DNA of 64,000 bases from Ochotona curzoniae. Its lineage: Eukaryota; Chordata; Mammalia; Lagomorpha; Ochotonidae. This document shows, piece after piece, positions 1 through 11,754 of the stretch (within the stretch, counting starts at the first letter, position 1; each line of letters opens with the position of its first letter). The position numbers and the translations under genes are program-made. The stretch spans positions 7,626,001-7,690,000 of the forward strand of contig NW_024466459.1 in assembly GCF_017591425.1 (NCBI RefSeq), given 5' to 3'. Under the pieces are notes generated by a model. The model saw nothing but the letters and a program-made list of their open reading frames with translations. It was not told where the DNA came from and searched no databases.

Positions 1-629
1 CATCTGACACTGCCAAGGGCTGAGTATGGAGAGGAGCTACGTGCTACATACATTTATTCCCCTTCCAAACTTGCACTCTTATTTTGCAAGTGGAATCCAC
101 AGGCTGCCACGCTGCATGTCTGCAAGGTTCCATCCCTTAGGCCATAGACTCGCCGCCTCTCCCGCCTCTTCCTCCCCTCTGTCGGCAGCCCCCTTCCCCG
201 CTGTCCCTCCAGCAGCCCTGCTATGGCCTATCTCCTACAGTGTGCTGTGCGTGTTTGTTTTGAAGTTAGAGGGACTGTGTTTACAGCCACCACACAGGAA
301 AACAGCTGCAGACGGCGTGAGCTTTGGGTGGTCTGACTTGCAACATAAAGCAAGCGACACAGGCAACCCTCACTCTTGGGAGATCTGGAGTGTGGGGCGG
401 GGGTGGGGCCCTGGCTTTGGGGGGCTGCTGACTTCCAGGGCCACTTCGTGCAGATGCCTGGCCACCCCCACAGATGCTTTGTTGCACGTGCAGGATTGAC
501 CATGTGTGTTACGGGGGCATCAGAGGGAAAGCCAGGCTTGTCTCTTCCAGCCCTCGGGAACTCCTGGGGAACAGAAGCCCTTCTCTGTCCCATCTGGGAA
601 CTCAGTACACTCAAGGAATGAGCATTGTT

Positions 630-949
630 GCACAGCCCAGTAGCTAAATCTTAGCCTTGCAAGCACTGGGATCACAAGAGAGCGCTGGTTCGTGTTCTGT
701 CTGCCCCACTTCCCATCCAGCTTCCTGCTTGTGGCTTGGAAAAGCAGTTAAGGACTGCCCAAAGCCTTGGGACCCTGCACCGGTGTGGGAGACCCAGAAG
801 AGGCTCCTGGATCCTTCCAATCAGCTCAGCTCTGGCCCTTGTGGCCACTTGGGGAGTGAACCAGTGGATGGAAAATCTTCTGTCTCTCCTTCTCTGTAAA
901 TCTGCCTTTCCAATAAAAATAAAAAATCTTTAAAAGGGGGAAAAAAATA
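630..949 (+). repeat. CSINE (lagomorph tRNA-derived SINE), pika-type tail
   Basis: It has the family landmarks in order: tRNA-like head, CTTCCCATCCAGCTTCCTGC, GGAAAAGCAGTTAAGGACTG, the ACTTGGGGAGTGAACCAG block and a CCAATAAAAATAAA tail. It is antisense to SDK2. Confidence 0.9.
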
Positions 950-960
950 AGCCCTATGGA

Positions 961-1273
961 GGGCCAGTGTGGTGGCCTTACATGCTAATCTACCTATAAC
1001 ACCAGCATCCCATATGGGCACCGGTTCAAGTCCTGGCTGCTCCAATTCCCTGCTAATGGCTTAGGAACACAACAGAGGGTGGCTCGAATCCTTGGGTCCC
1101 TGCACCCACATGGGTGACACGGAAAAAAGCTCTTGGTTCCCAGCTATGGACTGAGCCAAGTCCATCCATCTGTAGCCATTTGGGGAGTAAACCAGTGGTT
1201 AGGAGATTCTTTTTTTTCTCTCTCTGTACCTCTAACTTTCAAGTAAAAATATCTATATCTTTCAAAAAACAAA
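961..1273 (+). repeat. CSINE, diverged
   Basis: The head GGCCAGTGTGGTGGCC, the B-box region GGTTCAAGTCC and the block ATTTGGGGAGTAAACCAG are recognisable. It is more diverged than the neighbouring copy at 630. Confidence 0.85.
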
Positions 1274-3572
1274 GGAGCTTGGAGGAACCAGCATCTGTCC
1301 CTTCCCCCTACACCTTAAGAAGACATCCAGGCCCTGTGAGCTGTTAAGACACAAATTCCCATCTATTGCCACAAGCCCAGGGCAAGCATATCCAGCTGCA
1401 GCGATGTCCCAAAGCAGAGCCCCAAAGTTGCTGGATGGTGGTGCAAGCTACCCGGGATCCTCTTGGTGACGCTTGAGGACTCAGGGCTGGGCTGTCAACA
1501 GATATATGCAAGTGATTTACTCTTTGGACAGTGGCCTCCAAATGACAGTGCCCTGGGGTTGGAGGATGGGGTGGTCGATGCCATACCTATAAGCTGATGC
1601 TGTCCCAAATAACCTCCCGGGACCAACAGCCCCAAGTTATCCTACCGATTCCTTTGCATGGCACCCCACGTAATGCACTGCTCAGATACCCCTTGGCACA
1701 GATGGGCTGGTGTGGAGAAAGGGCTGGGGCAGAGCTGAGACACAAACCTAAGCCTCTTGCCCCAACCCACAGCCACCCGCTGCTGTGCCAACGGTGTCTC
1801 CCGGTCCAAGCAGCCCTGTGAAGATGGTGGTGAGTCCCTGGACTCACACATGGCTGCTGGGGGGTGGGCTGGGGAGTTCTTCAACAACAACTTCACTGCC
1901 AGGATCACTGTCCTCTGAGTGTGTCTCTGCTCTGAACCAACCCCCACCCTTCTGGGCAGAGCCTGTCCTGCTGGGATGGTCAGTGACCCCAGCAAGGAGC
2001 AGGTTCTGTTCCAAGTTGCTATGGAAACAGTCTCTGAGGGATGGACTCCCTCCCATTACACCAGATCTATGGCTCAGCCAGGGTTCCTTGCCCTGGAGAG
2101 TAACTTCAGAAATAAGAGGGTCTTGCCCAGGAGGGTTCCTTTTCAAGGCTGGTAGGCTCTGGCACAGCCTCATGGCCATAGGACAACTCTGGGTGCTCCC
2201 TGCCCCTGCAAGGGACCAGATTCACGGGGAGAGGTAACATGGAGTTCCCTGAAGGAGACAGATGAGAACAAGGCCCAAGGAGCCTATGCCACAGCCTGGA
2301 GGTGTGGGGTACCTGAGACCTCTGTTGTCTATGTTGAGTAGTATCTGCATGCTGCTACTGGCCATCTTGGGGAGAAAGAAGCATGCTTCTAGAAAGGACC
2401 CCAAAGGTGATGGGCCTGCACCATGGACCCCCACGTCACGGTGGTGCCGAGGGTCACATGCCCGGAACAAGGGGCCACCAGTGAATCCTAAGGGGCCGCG
2501 GCAGCTGTGTCCCACACCAAGCTCCTGGATAAGCTAGGTTAGGGGTTCTGCACATTCCAATTTAGGGACACAGAGAGTTGGGGCGCGGCTGTCTGGCTCT
2601 GCCATGCCCATCAGTGACTCTGGAGCTGAGCCAAACCTTAGCCAGCCAAGTCCCTCAGTCCACAGGGCCCATAACCAGCTCTTCGGCTTCCTGATACCTG
2701 CTGCCCACCTCAGCAGCCCCACTTCCTGCTGGCACCTCTTCCCTTCCTCTCCCAGCGAATGGACACAGTTCCCTTTCATGGACCCCTTCTTCAGCAACAA
2801 CCATCCGGCCAGGGCCGAGGGCGTGGTGACTCTGTCTCACTAGAAAGTTCTCAGGCCCTCCCATGTGTGACCGGGGACAGTGTCCTGCCTGAGCCACCCA
2901 CGGCCACTCTCTCACGCTCTGTCTTCCTGAGGCCTTAGCCCCGCTCGCACTAGGAAAGCTGATGTTTGCAGATGGGTTGCAGCACGCCCGGCCCTCAGCT
3001 CAGCCCCACGGGCCTGACCTCCGAGAGCTGCTTCCACAGCCCCAGCGCCAAGCCTGATGGTGCTACAGAGACACCGAGGTGCCTGGGACTACACATACCC
3101 AGGACACCCCGGCTCCCAGCAAGCAAAGCCGGATGGACCCAGGACTTGCTTGTGGGGTCCCATTCTTGGGGGTCCGAGGAGCTCTGCCCTCCATCTCTGG
3201 AGTGTGTTCTGATCCCATGTAGCCCTCTGCACAAGGTTGATCAGGCCTTGTCCTTCGGTGCCTTCCCCTGCACGTGCAGCTGCTGGGTGGCTGAGCACAC
3301 GAGGGTGGCTCTTGCAGGTTCCCAGGGCCTCAGTCATCCTGAGCTGAACGAGGCAGGTGGCCCCAGGGCCCTGTGACTGCTGGGGGTCTGTCTGGGCAGC
3401 CCCCCTGAATCTTCAGGGCCCCAGGAAGGCAAGGCAGGGAGGAAGGCTGTGTAACACAGCCACCCCCTTACCCCAGTAGGCCCATGATCAGCTCGGGAAC
3501 CATGGTCTCCACTGCCTTCCTCAGGGCCGGGCCAGCTCCCCCTCCTGCTCTCCTCTCCTGCTCACACCTCAC

Positions 3573-3699
3573 CTGAGAGTCGGAGATTTCCGAGGGTTTC
3601 TCGGTCAGGCTGCTGCTCTCGGCCGGGATGAGGTCATTGTACTTGGTGACGTCTTCATCTGAGTAGTGGAGGCTGCCGGGGCTGGGCCTGGGGGGGGAC
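3573..3699 (-). CDS. SDK2: SDK2 exon W39: cytoplasmic tail (penultimate exon of the gene)
   Basis: 127 bp. The first base completes Arg; it then encodes [40 protein letters not shown] and SQ, ending exactly in phase 0. Acceptor TGCACAG, donor GTGAGG. This peptide distinguishes SDK2 from SDK1. The family's final exon, carrying the NHYISDPTYYNSW region and the C-terminal PDZ-binding motif, was looked for on the minus strand of 1-3572 and is not there. Confidence 0.98.
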
Positions 3700-5070
3700 C
3701 TGTGCAGAGTGGAGAAGCAGGTCAGGGGCCGGGGTCGGGGGAACGCTGACTGGGGAGGCCATGGCGAGACAGGGAGAAGCACCGCTCACAGCATCTCTCC
3801 AGCCCGTCTTCCTCCTCCTTCCTGCTTCCGCTCTGGAACGCCTGGGCCCTGCAGAGAGGGGCCCGGAGGAGGAGGAAGGGGAGCAGGGACAGGAACAGGG
3901 GCTGGAGGGCCATGGAGGGGGCCCTGCGGCAGTGCCTGGGCCCGGGGCTGTGGAGCCACACAGAAATTTCTTTTTGGAATAGGGAGTTTGCACAACCCAC
4001 ACATAGTTTTCCTCAACATACATTTTCCATGAACTTGTGGAAACCTCCCGGTACATGGGGAGACACGCAGGAGCCTCGAGAGAGGGGGCGATGCACAGGG
4101 GCTGGGTGTGTATGCGTGTGTGTGTACACGCACGCGCACACACAAGCAGGGTAGGTCATACTGCCCCCTTGTTCCATGCGGCAGGGCCCTGGAGCCAGCC
4201 TGGCGGGGCTGTTGTGACCATGCTGGGCCCAGCTGGCTCTGCCACTGCTGTCTCAAATGGCTCTTTCTTTCCAGGCTAGATTTGGCGGGCAATGAGAGCA
4301 AGCGCCTGCCCCTCACTCCTCACCCCTCCCATGAACACACACATCGCTTCCTCCCTCCCCGACCAGACAGAGGGCAGCTTTGTGAGTTACCCGCGAAGGC
4401 TCTGCTCGCTGGGAATGTTAATCAATCTCAGGCTGGAGATGCGAGGCCCTCTGGCTGCTGTCCCCCTGGGCCTTTGCAAACCCCGGGTGCATCCCACTGC
4501 CACCTCTGATCAGCCAGGGCTGGGAGGTCCCGACAACTGCCCTGGGTCCTTGGGAGTGGGCAGCCTAGTGGCCACAGGGAAGGGGCCCTTAGCAGGGGTG
4601 GGAAGGTGGGGGCTGGGCTAGGAGAGAAGGCAGGAGCAAACACGGAGGCAAGCACCCACCAGCTCCAGCATTCTTTGGCAAGCTGTCTTTGAGAATGACC
4701 ATGGCTGAGCTTGTCCCCGCTGAGTATAAACAAGGACTACGGTGGCTGGGCACTTCCTGTACACACAGGATGTAGGGAGGACACAGCAGCCACCGGCGAG
4801 CACTTGGCCATCTGACCTTGGTCCTGGACTGCAAAGTAGCCATATTCTGTCCTTGCAGGGACACCTAGGACCCACCTCTCAGTGAATTTGTCCTCACGGT
4901 GGCCGGGTCTGGCTCGACCCAACCCAAGCAACCACTGGGTTGTGCTGCCTGGGCCGTGCTGCCTGGGCCCTGCCCCGGCTTCTCCAGGACAGCTGAAGGT
5001 CAGGTGGCACTGCTAGGTGCACCCCAGGACCCCCCGGCTTCTGGCCGCCGTGCACAGGGCCCTTCGCTAC
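3700..5070. other. Intron W38-W39: alternating purine-pyrimidine tract
   Basis: A 39-bp TG/CA/CG tract lies at 4106-4144. No transposon was recognised. The rest is GC-rich unique sequence. Confidence 0.7.
4106..4144. repeat. Alternating purine-pyrimidine tract (TG/CA with CG steps)
   Basis: 39 bp of uninterrupted purine-pyrimidine alternation, GTGTGT... through GTGTACACGCACGCGC to CACACA. This is the sequence class that favours left-handed Z-DNA. Confidence 0.85.
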
Positions 5071-5209
5071 CTGGTGTACAGGCCATTCTTCCGGCAGAAG
5101 GAGTTCTTGACAGACAGGCGTCGGTTGTTGAGTTCCAGGGCAGGGAAACTGCTTTCATCCAAGCTCATCATCTCCCCATGGCCCAGGGCTCCAGACTTGG
5201 CACTGTTCC
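5071..5209 (-). CDS. SDK2: SDK2 exon W38: juxtamembrane cytoplasmic region
   Basis: 139 bp. It encodes [40 protein letters not shown] and NGLYT, ending AG to form a split Arg. The RRLS and KNS serines are plausible basophilic kinase sites by motif only. Acceptor TTGCCAG, donor GTAGCG. Confidence 0.97.
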
Positions 5210-5498
5210 CTGGCAAGGGCGAAGGGAGGAATCAATCATACCTTTAGACCATGTGGCCATCCCTGTTGGCCCCACAATTCCTTCCTTCCTTCCCCCAACC
5301 CTGCTGGACTCTGTCCATCTCTCTTAGTAGAGCTGAGACCAGGTTAAGAGGTGGGGACTCTGTAGGTCTCCTAGGCTGGCCCACCTGCCTGTGTGTAGGC
5401 ACCCTAGGCTGGCCCACTTGTCAGCGCAGCTGCATTGCAAGGGACATTCCCTGCTCAGCAGGGAGGCAGGCAGCAGGACTAGGGACCAGTTCACTCAC

Positions 5499-5639
5499 CT
5501 GAGTCCGTCTTCTTGGAGTACTTCTTGCTCTGGCCACGGATGATGAGCATGAAGACGAGAAGCAGGATGAAGATGAGGCCCACGAGGGCGATGACCACCA
5601 GGAACCACCACTCCTCGTAGAAGGGGTTAGCTTTCTGGG
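5499..5639 (-). CDS. SDK2: SDK2 exon W37: transmembrane segment
   Basis: 141 bp, phase 1 at both ends. It encodes the short linker [11 protein letters not shown], then the hydrophobic helix [20 protein letters not shown] and the basic stop-transfer stretch [15 protein letters not shown]. Acceptor TGTCTCAG, donor GTGAGT. The exon is symmetric, so skipping it would keep frame and yield a soluble or secreted form; nothing here shows that this occurs. The 289-bp intron to W38 is unique. Confidence 0.98.
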
Positions 5640-6266
5640 CTGAGACACACAGGCAGGTATCAGAGCCAGGGAGTTCAGCTCCCCCGGCCCCCCCCCCCAG
5701 GTCCCCATCCTAGGCAGGTGGGGCCAAAATAAAGGTGTTTTTCTGGCCTCCAGTGGCCTGAGAAAGCCTTCTCCCCAGGGTCTGCTTGGACTGGACCTGG
5801 TGATAAGTTGCAGGGGCAGCTGGGAGGAAAGCTGTGTCTTTAGAAGGCCTCCCGTCTTTCAAGCCCCCATTGCTGGGTTTTCTACACCCAGCACAGCTAA
5901 TCCACGTGGTTGGCTCTTCCATATCAGTGCTGTTTGGGCCCATCAATCTGGGCATGGGGGTAGAGGGTAGGGAAGGGACCTGTTCAATGGAGCAGCTGTT
6001 TTAGAGTTGCACCTGTGCCTTGGTGGTGGGGCCCCAGTAGGCAGAGTTAGTGGTGGAATTTGGGGTCAAGGGTTTAGAGAAGTGAAGCCTCTGAGGTGTC
6101 AGGAGTCCTGGAAGGGACACCTCAAAGATCTGAGGTCCCCAGCTGGCTCTGGTCCCAACCTCAACACTCATTGCTTCTGAACATCGGGGAACACTGCATT
6201 GGTGCCCCAATGTCTCAGCTGCTCTGGGGCCACTCCTCTACCCGCTCCCCACAGAGGCTGGTATAC

Positions 6267-6431
6267 CTGGCACGGACTGGGATGGGCTGCTGGGGGTGCC
6301 AAAGCCGTAGTCGTTGACGGCGATGACCCGGAAGTCGTAGCTCACCCCCGGCTTCAGGATGTCCATGCTGAACGTATAGGAGCTCACCTCCTTGGGGATG
6401 TCTTTGATGAGGATGTCCCACAGGCCTTCAT
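6267..6431 (-). CDS. SDK2: SDK2 exon W36: FN13, second half
   Basis: 165 bp, phase 1 at both ends. After a split Asp it encodes [40 protein letters not shown] and [14 protein letters not shown], closing the last FNIII domain before the membrane. Acceptor CTGACAG, donor GTATAC. The 627-bp intron to W37 is unique. Confidence 0.97.
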
Positions 6432-7386
6432 CTGTCAGGTCACAGAAGTGGGGTCTCGAGTCGCACCCCAAGCTTGCCGTTCACTGACGGCAGTGCTGCT
6501 CAATGCTGCCCGGCAGGACACCTAAACACTCGCTAAGCCTCAGGTCAAAAGTCAACACTTCTGCATGGTCCACTTGAGGCTTTTTGAGTATCTGTGTTGT
6601 ATTTAAAAATATGCACCGTGCAGAAGATGCTATAACCGCCAACCCAGTCAGGGCTGAGCCTATCTAGCCTAAACGTCTGAAAGGACCACGCTGCCAAACC
6701 CATGTAGGCACCAACAGCCAATGCCACGCCAACGAACCGATTTCTGCGCTGTGTAAAGGCTGATGACCCAATGCTGTGTCCCCTCGCTGAGACATCTCCC
6801 CACACCTGCACATACTCGAGTCCCAAAGACTGAAATTTCAGTCACTTTTGGACATGTCGCAATGTGTCACGTGTCCACCACCCAGGGCAGCGGACTCGAC
6901 GCTTGAGCTGCGCATGGTCAGCTCCGTGCGTTCCGCTGCCTCCTGGTGTCACGGAGAACAAATGGGAGGCTAAGTGGCTCTTTGTCCATCCCTAGATCGC
7001 TGGGCCTTGTCTGGGGGTGAGGTGTTGGTTGTGCAAGAGAAGATGTAGCACCGTCATCAGGGCATAGTAGTGTTGCCATGGTGACAGCAAGGCTCGGAGG
7101 GAGGGACCCTAACCAGGTGCTCCAGGAGGATCCTGGAGAGCCCAGCCCTGGACCCTGACAGGGGTGGGACTTCCTGTTGGTGTCAGCGGAGTTTAGGGTC
7201 AGCCACTCTAGGCCTGGGTCAGGGGTCTTCTTCATGGGTCCCAGGAGACAGGGTCCCATGGGGGCTGCGCCTTCATCACCATGGAGGTCCTTTCCGTGGG
7301 CGGCTACCACCAGGGAACAGAAAGTCCCTACCACCCTGCAGGATACACCCTCCCACCCCTTCCCCAATATGAGCCCTTTCCTCCAT

Positions 7387-7625
7387 GAGCCCTGGTTTGA
7401 GTCCTGGCTGCTCTACTTCTGATCAAGCTCCCTGCTAAAAGCCTGAGAAAGCAATGGGGGTTAGCCCAAGTGATTGGGCCCCTGCACCCACATAGAAGAA
7501 GCTCCTGGCTTCAGACGGACCCAGCTCTGGCTGTTGCAGTCACTTGGGAAATAAAGCAGTAGATGGAAGATTGCTCGCTCGCTCTGTAACTCTGCCTTTC
7601 AAATAAATGTATCTGTTTTTATATG
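7387..7625 (+). repeat. CSINE, old, 5' truncated
   Basis: It starts within the B-box region (TTTGAGTCCTGGCTGCTC) and runs through AAGCTCCCTGCTAA to the tail TTTCAAATAAATG. The AAATAAAT tail is the older CSINE type shared with rabbit. Confidence 0.85.
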
Positions 7626-7824
7626 CACAGTACACCTATTACATACACAGTGAAAGCAGGTGTTTCAAGTCAAGGATCTTCCCAGAACGAAATGACTCCA
7701 GGCCCAAAAAGAGAATCGTTCAGGGGGATGTTTAGCTCCAAAGGGCAGGAACATGAATGCATTAATAAATATCTTTCAATTGTATTATATTGACCTTGCA
7801 AAAACAATTGTTAAAAAAAAAGGG

Positions 7825-7965
7825 AGGAATTATTGTCCCCTCTTACAGATGAGAAAGCCAAGGTCCCAAGAGCACCTAATGTCTTCCCAGACTCACACTG
7901 CTCCAAGGGGCAGAGCCCGCGTCTCCAAGTAAGGCTGGCCGGCTCTCTGAACTCTTCCTGGGTGC
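7825..7965 (-). repeat. Probable MIR fragment
   Basis: The stretch CCTCTTACAGATGAGAAAG, followed by AAGGTCCCAAGAG and a terminal CACACTG, has the layout of a MIR. Old and diverged. Confidence 0.5.
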
Positions 7966-9700
7966 TTGGTCCAGTGCTGTGTACAATTGGGAGCTGAACT
8001 GGAATTTTCCAGATGAGCTCAGCCCATTGAAGACCCTGCTGCTACTTTCCAGAAGCTAGGGACTCCCTGCCTGCTGTTTAACAAACACCTCCCTGCTCCC
8101 ACACACCACCCACACTCATTCCACCCCCCACAAAGGGTGAAGCCGGGGCAAGAGCAGGGCTAGGCCAGAAGCTGCTGGAATGCCCCGCTGGGGCCCTGGG
8201 GTTAGCTGATGTGTGGGACAGTTTTCACGGACCTGCAAATCCCAGGCAGATCCCTGGCTGCACCCCAGAGGGCATGCTGAGTTTGCTTCACGCAGCACCA
8301 AGCACAAACAACGCAGAACATGGAGCTGGACCAGAGCTCCTCACCCAGACATGAGGCTATGCAGCCAGAGGGATGGGAGCAGCACAGAGGAAGTGGTGGG
8401 GGCCCAGAGGGGACGGCCCACAGGCCCACCGGCCCACCAGCCTCTCCTCACTGCCTTTCTTCCCTTGTCCTTGTCGCTAACTCCTGGCCCTTCCTGGCTT
8501 GGTCCTTCCTTCTATGCTGTCTTGATCCCGCCTGTGTAGACCAAGTCATGGTTCCCAAGCTTGTTGGCACACACTTGTTGGTCTCACGTGGTGATGTGGG
8601 CAGGGTGGGGGAGAATAGGGGGAAAAAAAAAAAATCAAGAGTGCTGTGGTCTGAGGCCAACATTCCACAGCCTGCCACCTGCTCGGCCAGCTCGGAGCAC
8701 GGGCCTGGCTGGGAGAAGCATGCGGTGGTCTCCTGGCCAACTGGGCAGCCGGGCCTGGGAGCCTGGGCAGGGACCATCTGGAGAGGGCGCATGCCAACCC
8801 TGCCCACATACCTCCGGCCACAACGAGGCACTAGGTGGATGAGAGATTTGCAATGGCGGGGGTTAGAGCAAGGTGCCAACAACGGCCTCCAGGAGTGACT
8901 ACAACCATGAACTGCCATGGCGACAAGCAGTCCACCCCCCCCCCCAACCCGGAGAATCAAGCTGACACACACGGTTCTCCATCAGAACCATGAACTACTC
9001 ACTGTTTCCCATTACCATTATGGTTTGTTACGGGGATTAGAGACATAAAGTCTTCTTTTATCCCCGCTCTACATCTCAATTGCCTAACCACAGAGCCGTG
9101 GAACACACGGACCACGCCTCCAGCTCCTTGCTGTTGGAGTAAGCGGAGCTGGGGAACAGGTGTCAGGAAGACAGGCTGGGGTGTGGGAGCAGGAGTGGAG
9201 AGTGGCCTCTGAGTGACTTATCGGTCACCCGGCTGCTAATGGCCTTGGATCTCTAGCGATTAGATCCCAGCTGTGACAGGGAAGGCGGGTACAGTTATGG
9301 AACTGTGTGGACAGCCTGAAGGCAGCTCGAGGCCTAAAGAGGCGGCTGACAGGGCCGGCTGCTTTGGGCATCTTGAGCTGTGCCCCCACAGCGGATGCGG
9401 CATGTACCACTCCGGGGGTTCCCTCTGGCTTCCGGAGTGTCCTTCACTCCAGCTGGCCTTCACCTGGCCCCTCCGGGAGCCTTGTGGGTGTGTGGGTGTG
9501 CCTTGACCCCGACAGCAGCCCGGGCCCGTTTCTCACTGCCTGCTGGGACCTCTCCTCCCATCTGCAGTGTTACCAGGCTTGCTGAGGCAGCATGCTCCAC
9601 CCCTCCCCCACTCCCGTGTGAGGACTTGGGAAGCAGCGGGGGTTGGAGGGTGGGGAGTGACCAGGGGAGTTGCTGCCTCGCCAGGGTGGGGCACACGCAC

Positions 9701-9826
9701 CTGAGGGCCGGGCCTCTATGACGTAGCGGGTGATGGGCCCTTTGCCGGGGTCTCCGCTGGACCAGTGGATGGCAATGGCAGAGCTGTACCGCACGATGAT
9801 GGGCACTCCCGGAGGTCCTGGGGCCC
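9701..9826 (-). CDS. SDK2: SDK2 exon W35: FN13, first half
   Basis: 126 bp, phase 1 at both ends. It encodes [40 protein letters not shown] and S. Acceptor GTGTGCAG, donor GTGCGT. Confidence 0.97.
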
Positions 9827-11592
9827 CTGCACACATGGGACACGGTGGGCAAGACATGGGTAGGGATCCAGGAAGGCCACACCGTCAGTCAGCCTGTTCC
9901 TGACACGCCCAGAAGTGAGTCTCAATGGAGCACGCCTGGAGCTGGCTGTTGCTTCCTCGGGTCAATCAACAGTCTTTCCCAGTCCCAGGGTAATGAAGTT
10001 TGGGGTGAGCCAGGGGACCTGGAGCCCTTTGCTCCGGGCATGGGGACTTCCAGTATATCACAGTGTCCCCAACTGGGAGGCCCACTGGGGTGGCAGGGCT
10101 TGAAGGATGCACCACAGGACAGTGAGGTGGCTGTGAGGATAGCAGCTGGGCCCACAGATGCGGGACAGATTATAGGGGCTGCTGAAGGGTCCCCCCAATC
10201 TCTCTCCTGTCCTAACTGCGAAGATGAAAGCAGGGCTCAGGCCCGGAGAGCCTCATGGGAGCGCAGGGAGGCAGGCCTGGGCTTCGGGCCAGCTAGGCCA
10301 GTGGGTGTGGAGGCACGTGCAGGTAGCAGCCTGGGCAGTGGGCCAGCAGGGGAGCTGGGCATCACAAGGGGGCAGCAGAGGAAGTTGTGACGCATTAGCC
10401 TGGTTCCTATCTACAGAGCGACCTGGTCCCTTCTACTCTATGGCGGCACCTGGCCAGTGCCAGCCTGGCACTCCCTCCCCAACCCTGAACTCTTGCTGCC
10501 CCCAGAGCTGCACTTGCATGCCATGTGCTGCTGTTCCCGCTTCCCAGGACACAGTGGACATTCCCAAGGCCCAGCGCAGCAGGCGCTTCTGGAGCCAGTG
10601 GCCAGGGAGCAGGCAACCAAGCTGCCTTCTGGGAAGACAAGCTGCCCTCTGGGCTCATGGCCTTGGGAGGACCTCAACCTCTTTCTTCTCTCAAGATTCC
10701 TGCCCACAGGCCTGGGGCAAAGGAGGGGTTGGGTATACAGGGAATCCTGGAGGGGAAGGGGTGGCCCATTGTACCCTGGACAAGGCTCAGAGCTGGGGGG
10801 AAGGGGTAGCTGCTATCTCCTCCGGGACCAGAAGCCTCCACGGTGTCCAGCTGCTGTAGACCCCGCCTGGCTACACTTGAATGCCCGCTACTTCTCCTTC
10901 CATGCTTCCTGCCCCCCTCTCTTCCTCCCTCATCGCCTCCAGCCCAGCCTGGGACACTGCCAGTCTGGAGTGAGAACAGCTTGTCCCCTCGGCAACCCTC
11001 TCCTGTGCCCCTAGGCGCTGCCAAGGGCCAGCTCTCTCTTCCTGCTTTTGTCTCACAGGGAAGTCAGCTCAGGTGAACTGCGCAGGGGCAGGTGCAGGGC
11101 AGGCCCGAGGCAAGTTTCCCCGGCTTTGTTTGTGTGGCTTCTGTGCTCAAGCAGAGGCTGGCGACAGAAAGTGAGCAGAAAGGGAAAGTGAGGTGTGGCC
11201 AGCCCGGGGAGCAGGTGGAGGCGAGGAGAGGCATTTGAACCGGAGCTGAGGGGGTGTGCCCTGTGCTGCACGAAGAACCAAGGCCTGGGACTCAGGCGGA
11301 GGGAGGACTGGGGAGGCGGAGGGAGGACTGGGGAGGCAGAGGGAGGACTGGGCAGGCAGAGGGAGGACTGGGCAGGCAGAGGGAGGACTGGGAGGCAGAG
11401 GGAGGACTGGGAGGCAGAGGGAGGACTGGGGAGGCAGAGGGAGGACTGGGCAGGCAGAGGGAGGACTGGGCAGGCAGAGGGAGGACTGGGCAGGCAGAGG
11501 GAGGGGTGAGCTTGGCACACTCCCACCCACACTGTGCCCACTGCTGCTCTGGATGCCTAGGCCATGCCCCCCCGACTCACAGCATCCCCTAC
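9827..11592. other. Intron W34-W35: minisatellite, otherwise unique
   Basis: A minisatellite with a unit near 20 bp occupies 11291-11503. 9827-11280 is unique GC-rich sequence with no recognised transposon. Confidence 0.75.
11291..11503. repeat. Minisatellite, about 10.5 copies of a 19-20-bp unit
   Basis: The unit is close to AGGCAGAGGGAGGACTGGGC. There are ten full copies of the GAGGACTGG core plus a partial copy; units differ by G/C at the last base, GGCGG/GGCAG and 1-bp deletions. It begins about 90 bp beyond the W34 donor in the transcription direction. Confidence 0.9.
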
Positions 11593-11754
11593 CTTCTCCT
11601 GGGCCCGTGGTGACGTTGGCCTCGACTTCCGGCCCGTAGGTGAAGGTCTTGGCCCTGATGCGGAACCTGTAGGTCATGCCCTCTGCCAGGTCCTTCACCT
11701 TCAGCCACAGAGGGCCGTTTCCCTTCACGTCCACGGTCACGATCTTGCTGACCC
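11593..11754 (-). CDS. SDK2: SDK2 exon W34: FN12, second half
   Basis: 162 bp, phase 1 at both ends. It encodes [40 protein letters not shown] and [16 protein letters not shown] is a potential glycosylation site. Acceptor TGCCCCAG, donor GTAGGG. The reading frame stays open for more than 140 codons into the following intron because of a minisatellite. The 1,041-bp upstream intron is unique. Confidence 0.97.

Larger units (their letters stand above)
1..3572. other. Last intron of SDK2 (partial): two adjacent CSINEs
   Basis: It holds two plus-strand CSINEs back to back (630-949 and 961-1273). 1-629 and 1274-3572 are GC-rich unique sequence with no recognised exon, repeat or regulatory signature. 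Confidence 0.75.
6432..9700. other. Intron W35-W36: CSINE and old MIR
   Basis: It contains an old plus-strand CSINE (7387-7625) and a MIR-like stretch (7825-7965). 6432-7386 and 7966-9700 are unique; poly-A at about 8630 and a C-run at about 8936 are the only simple repeats noticed. Confidence 0.65.

Noticed and set aside
1..3572. Possible last SDK2 exon
   Set aside because: The minus strand was read for the conserved NHYISDPTYYNSW region and the final GFSSFV-type end; neither is present, so the exon lies outside the window.
11291..11503. Repeat-protein gene
   Set aside because: Open on both strands only because the 20-bp unit lacks stops; it sits inside an SDK2 intron.
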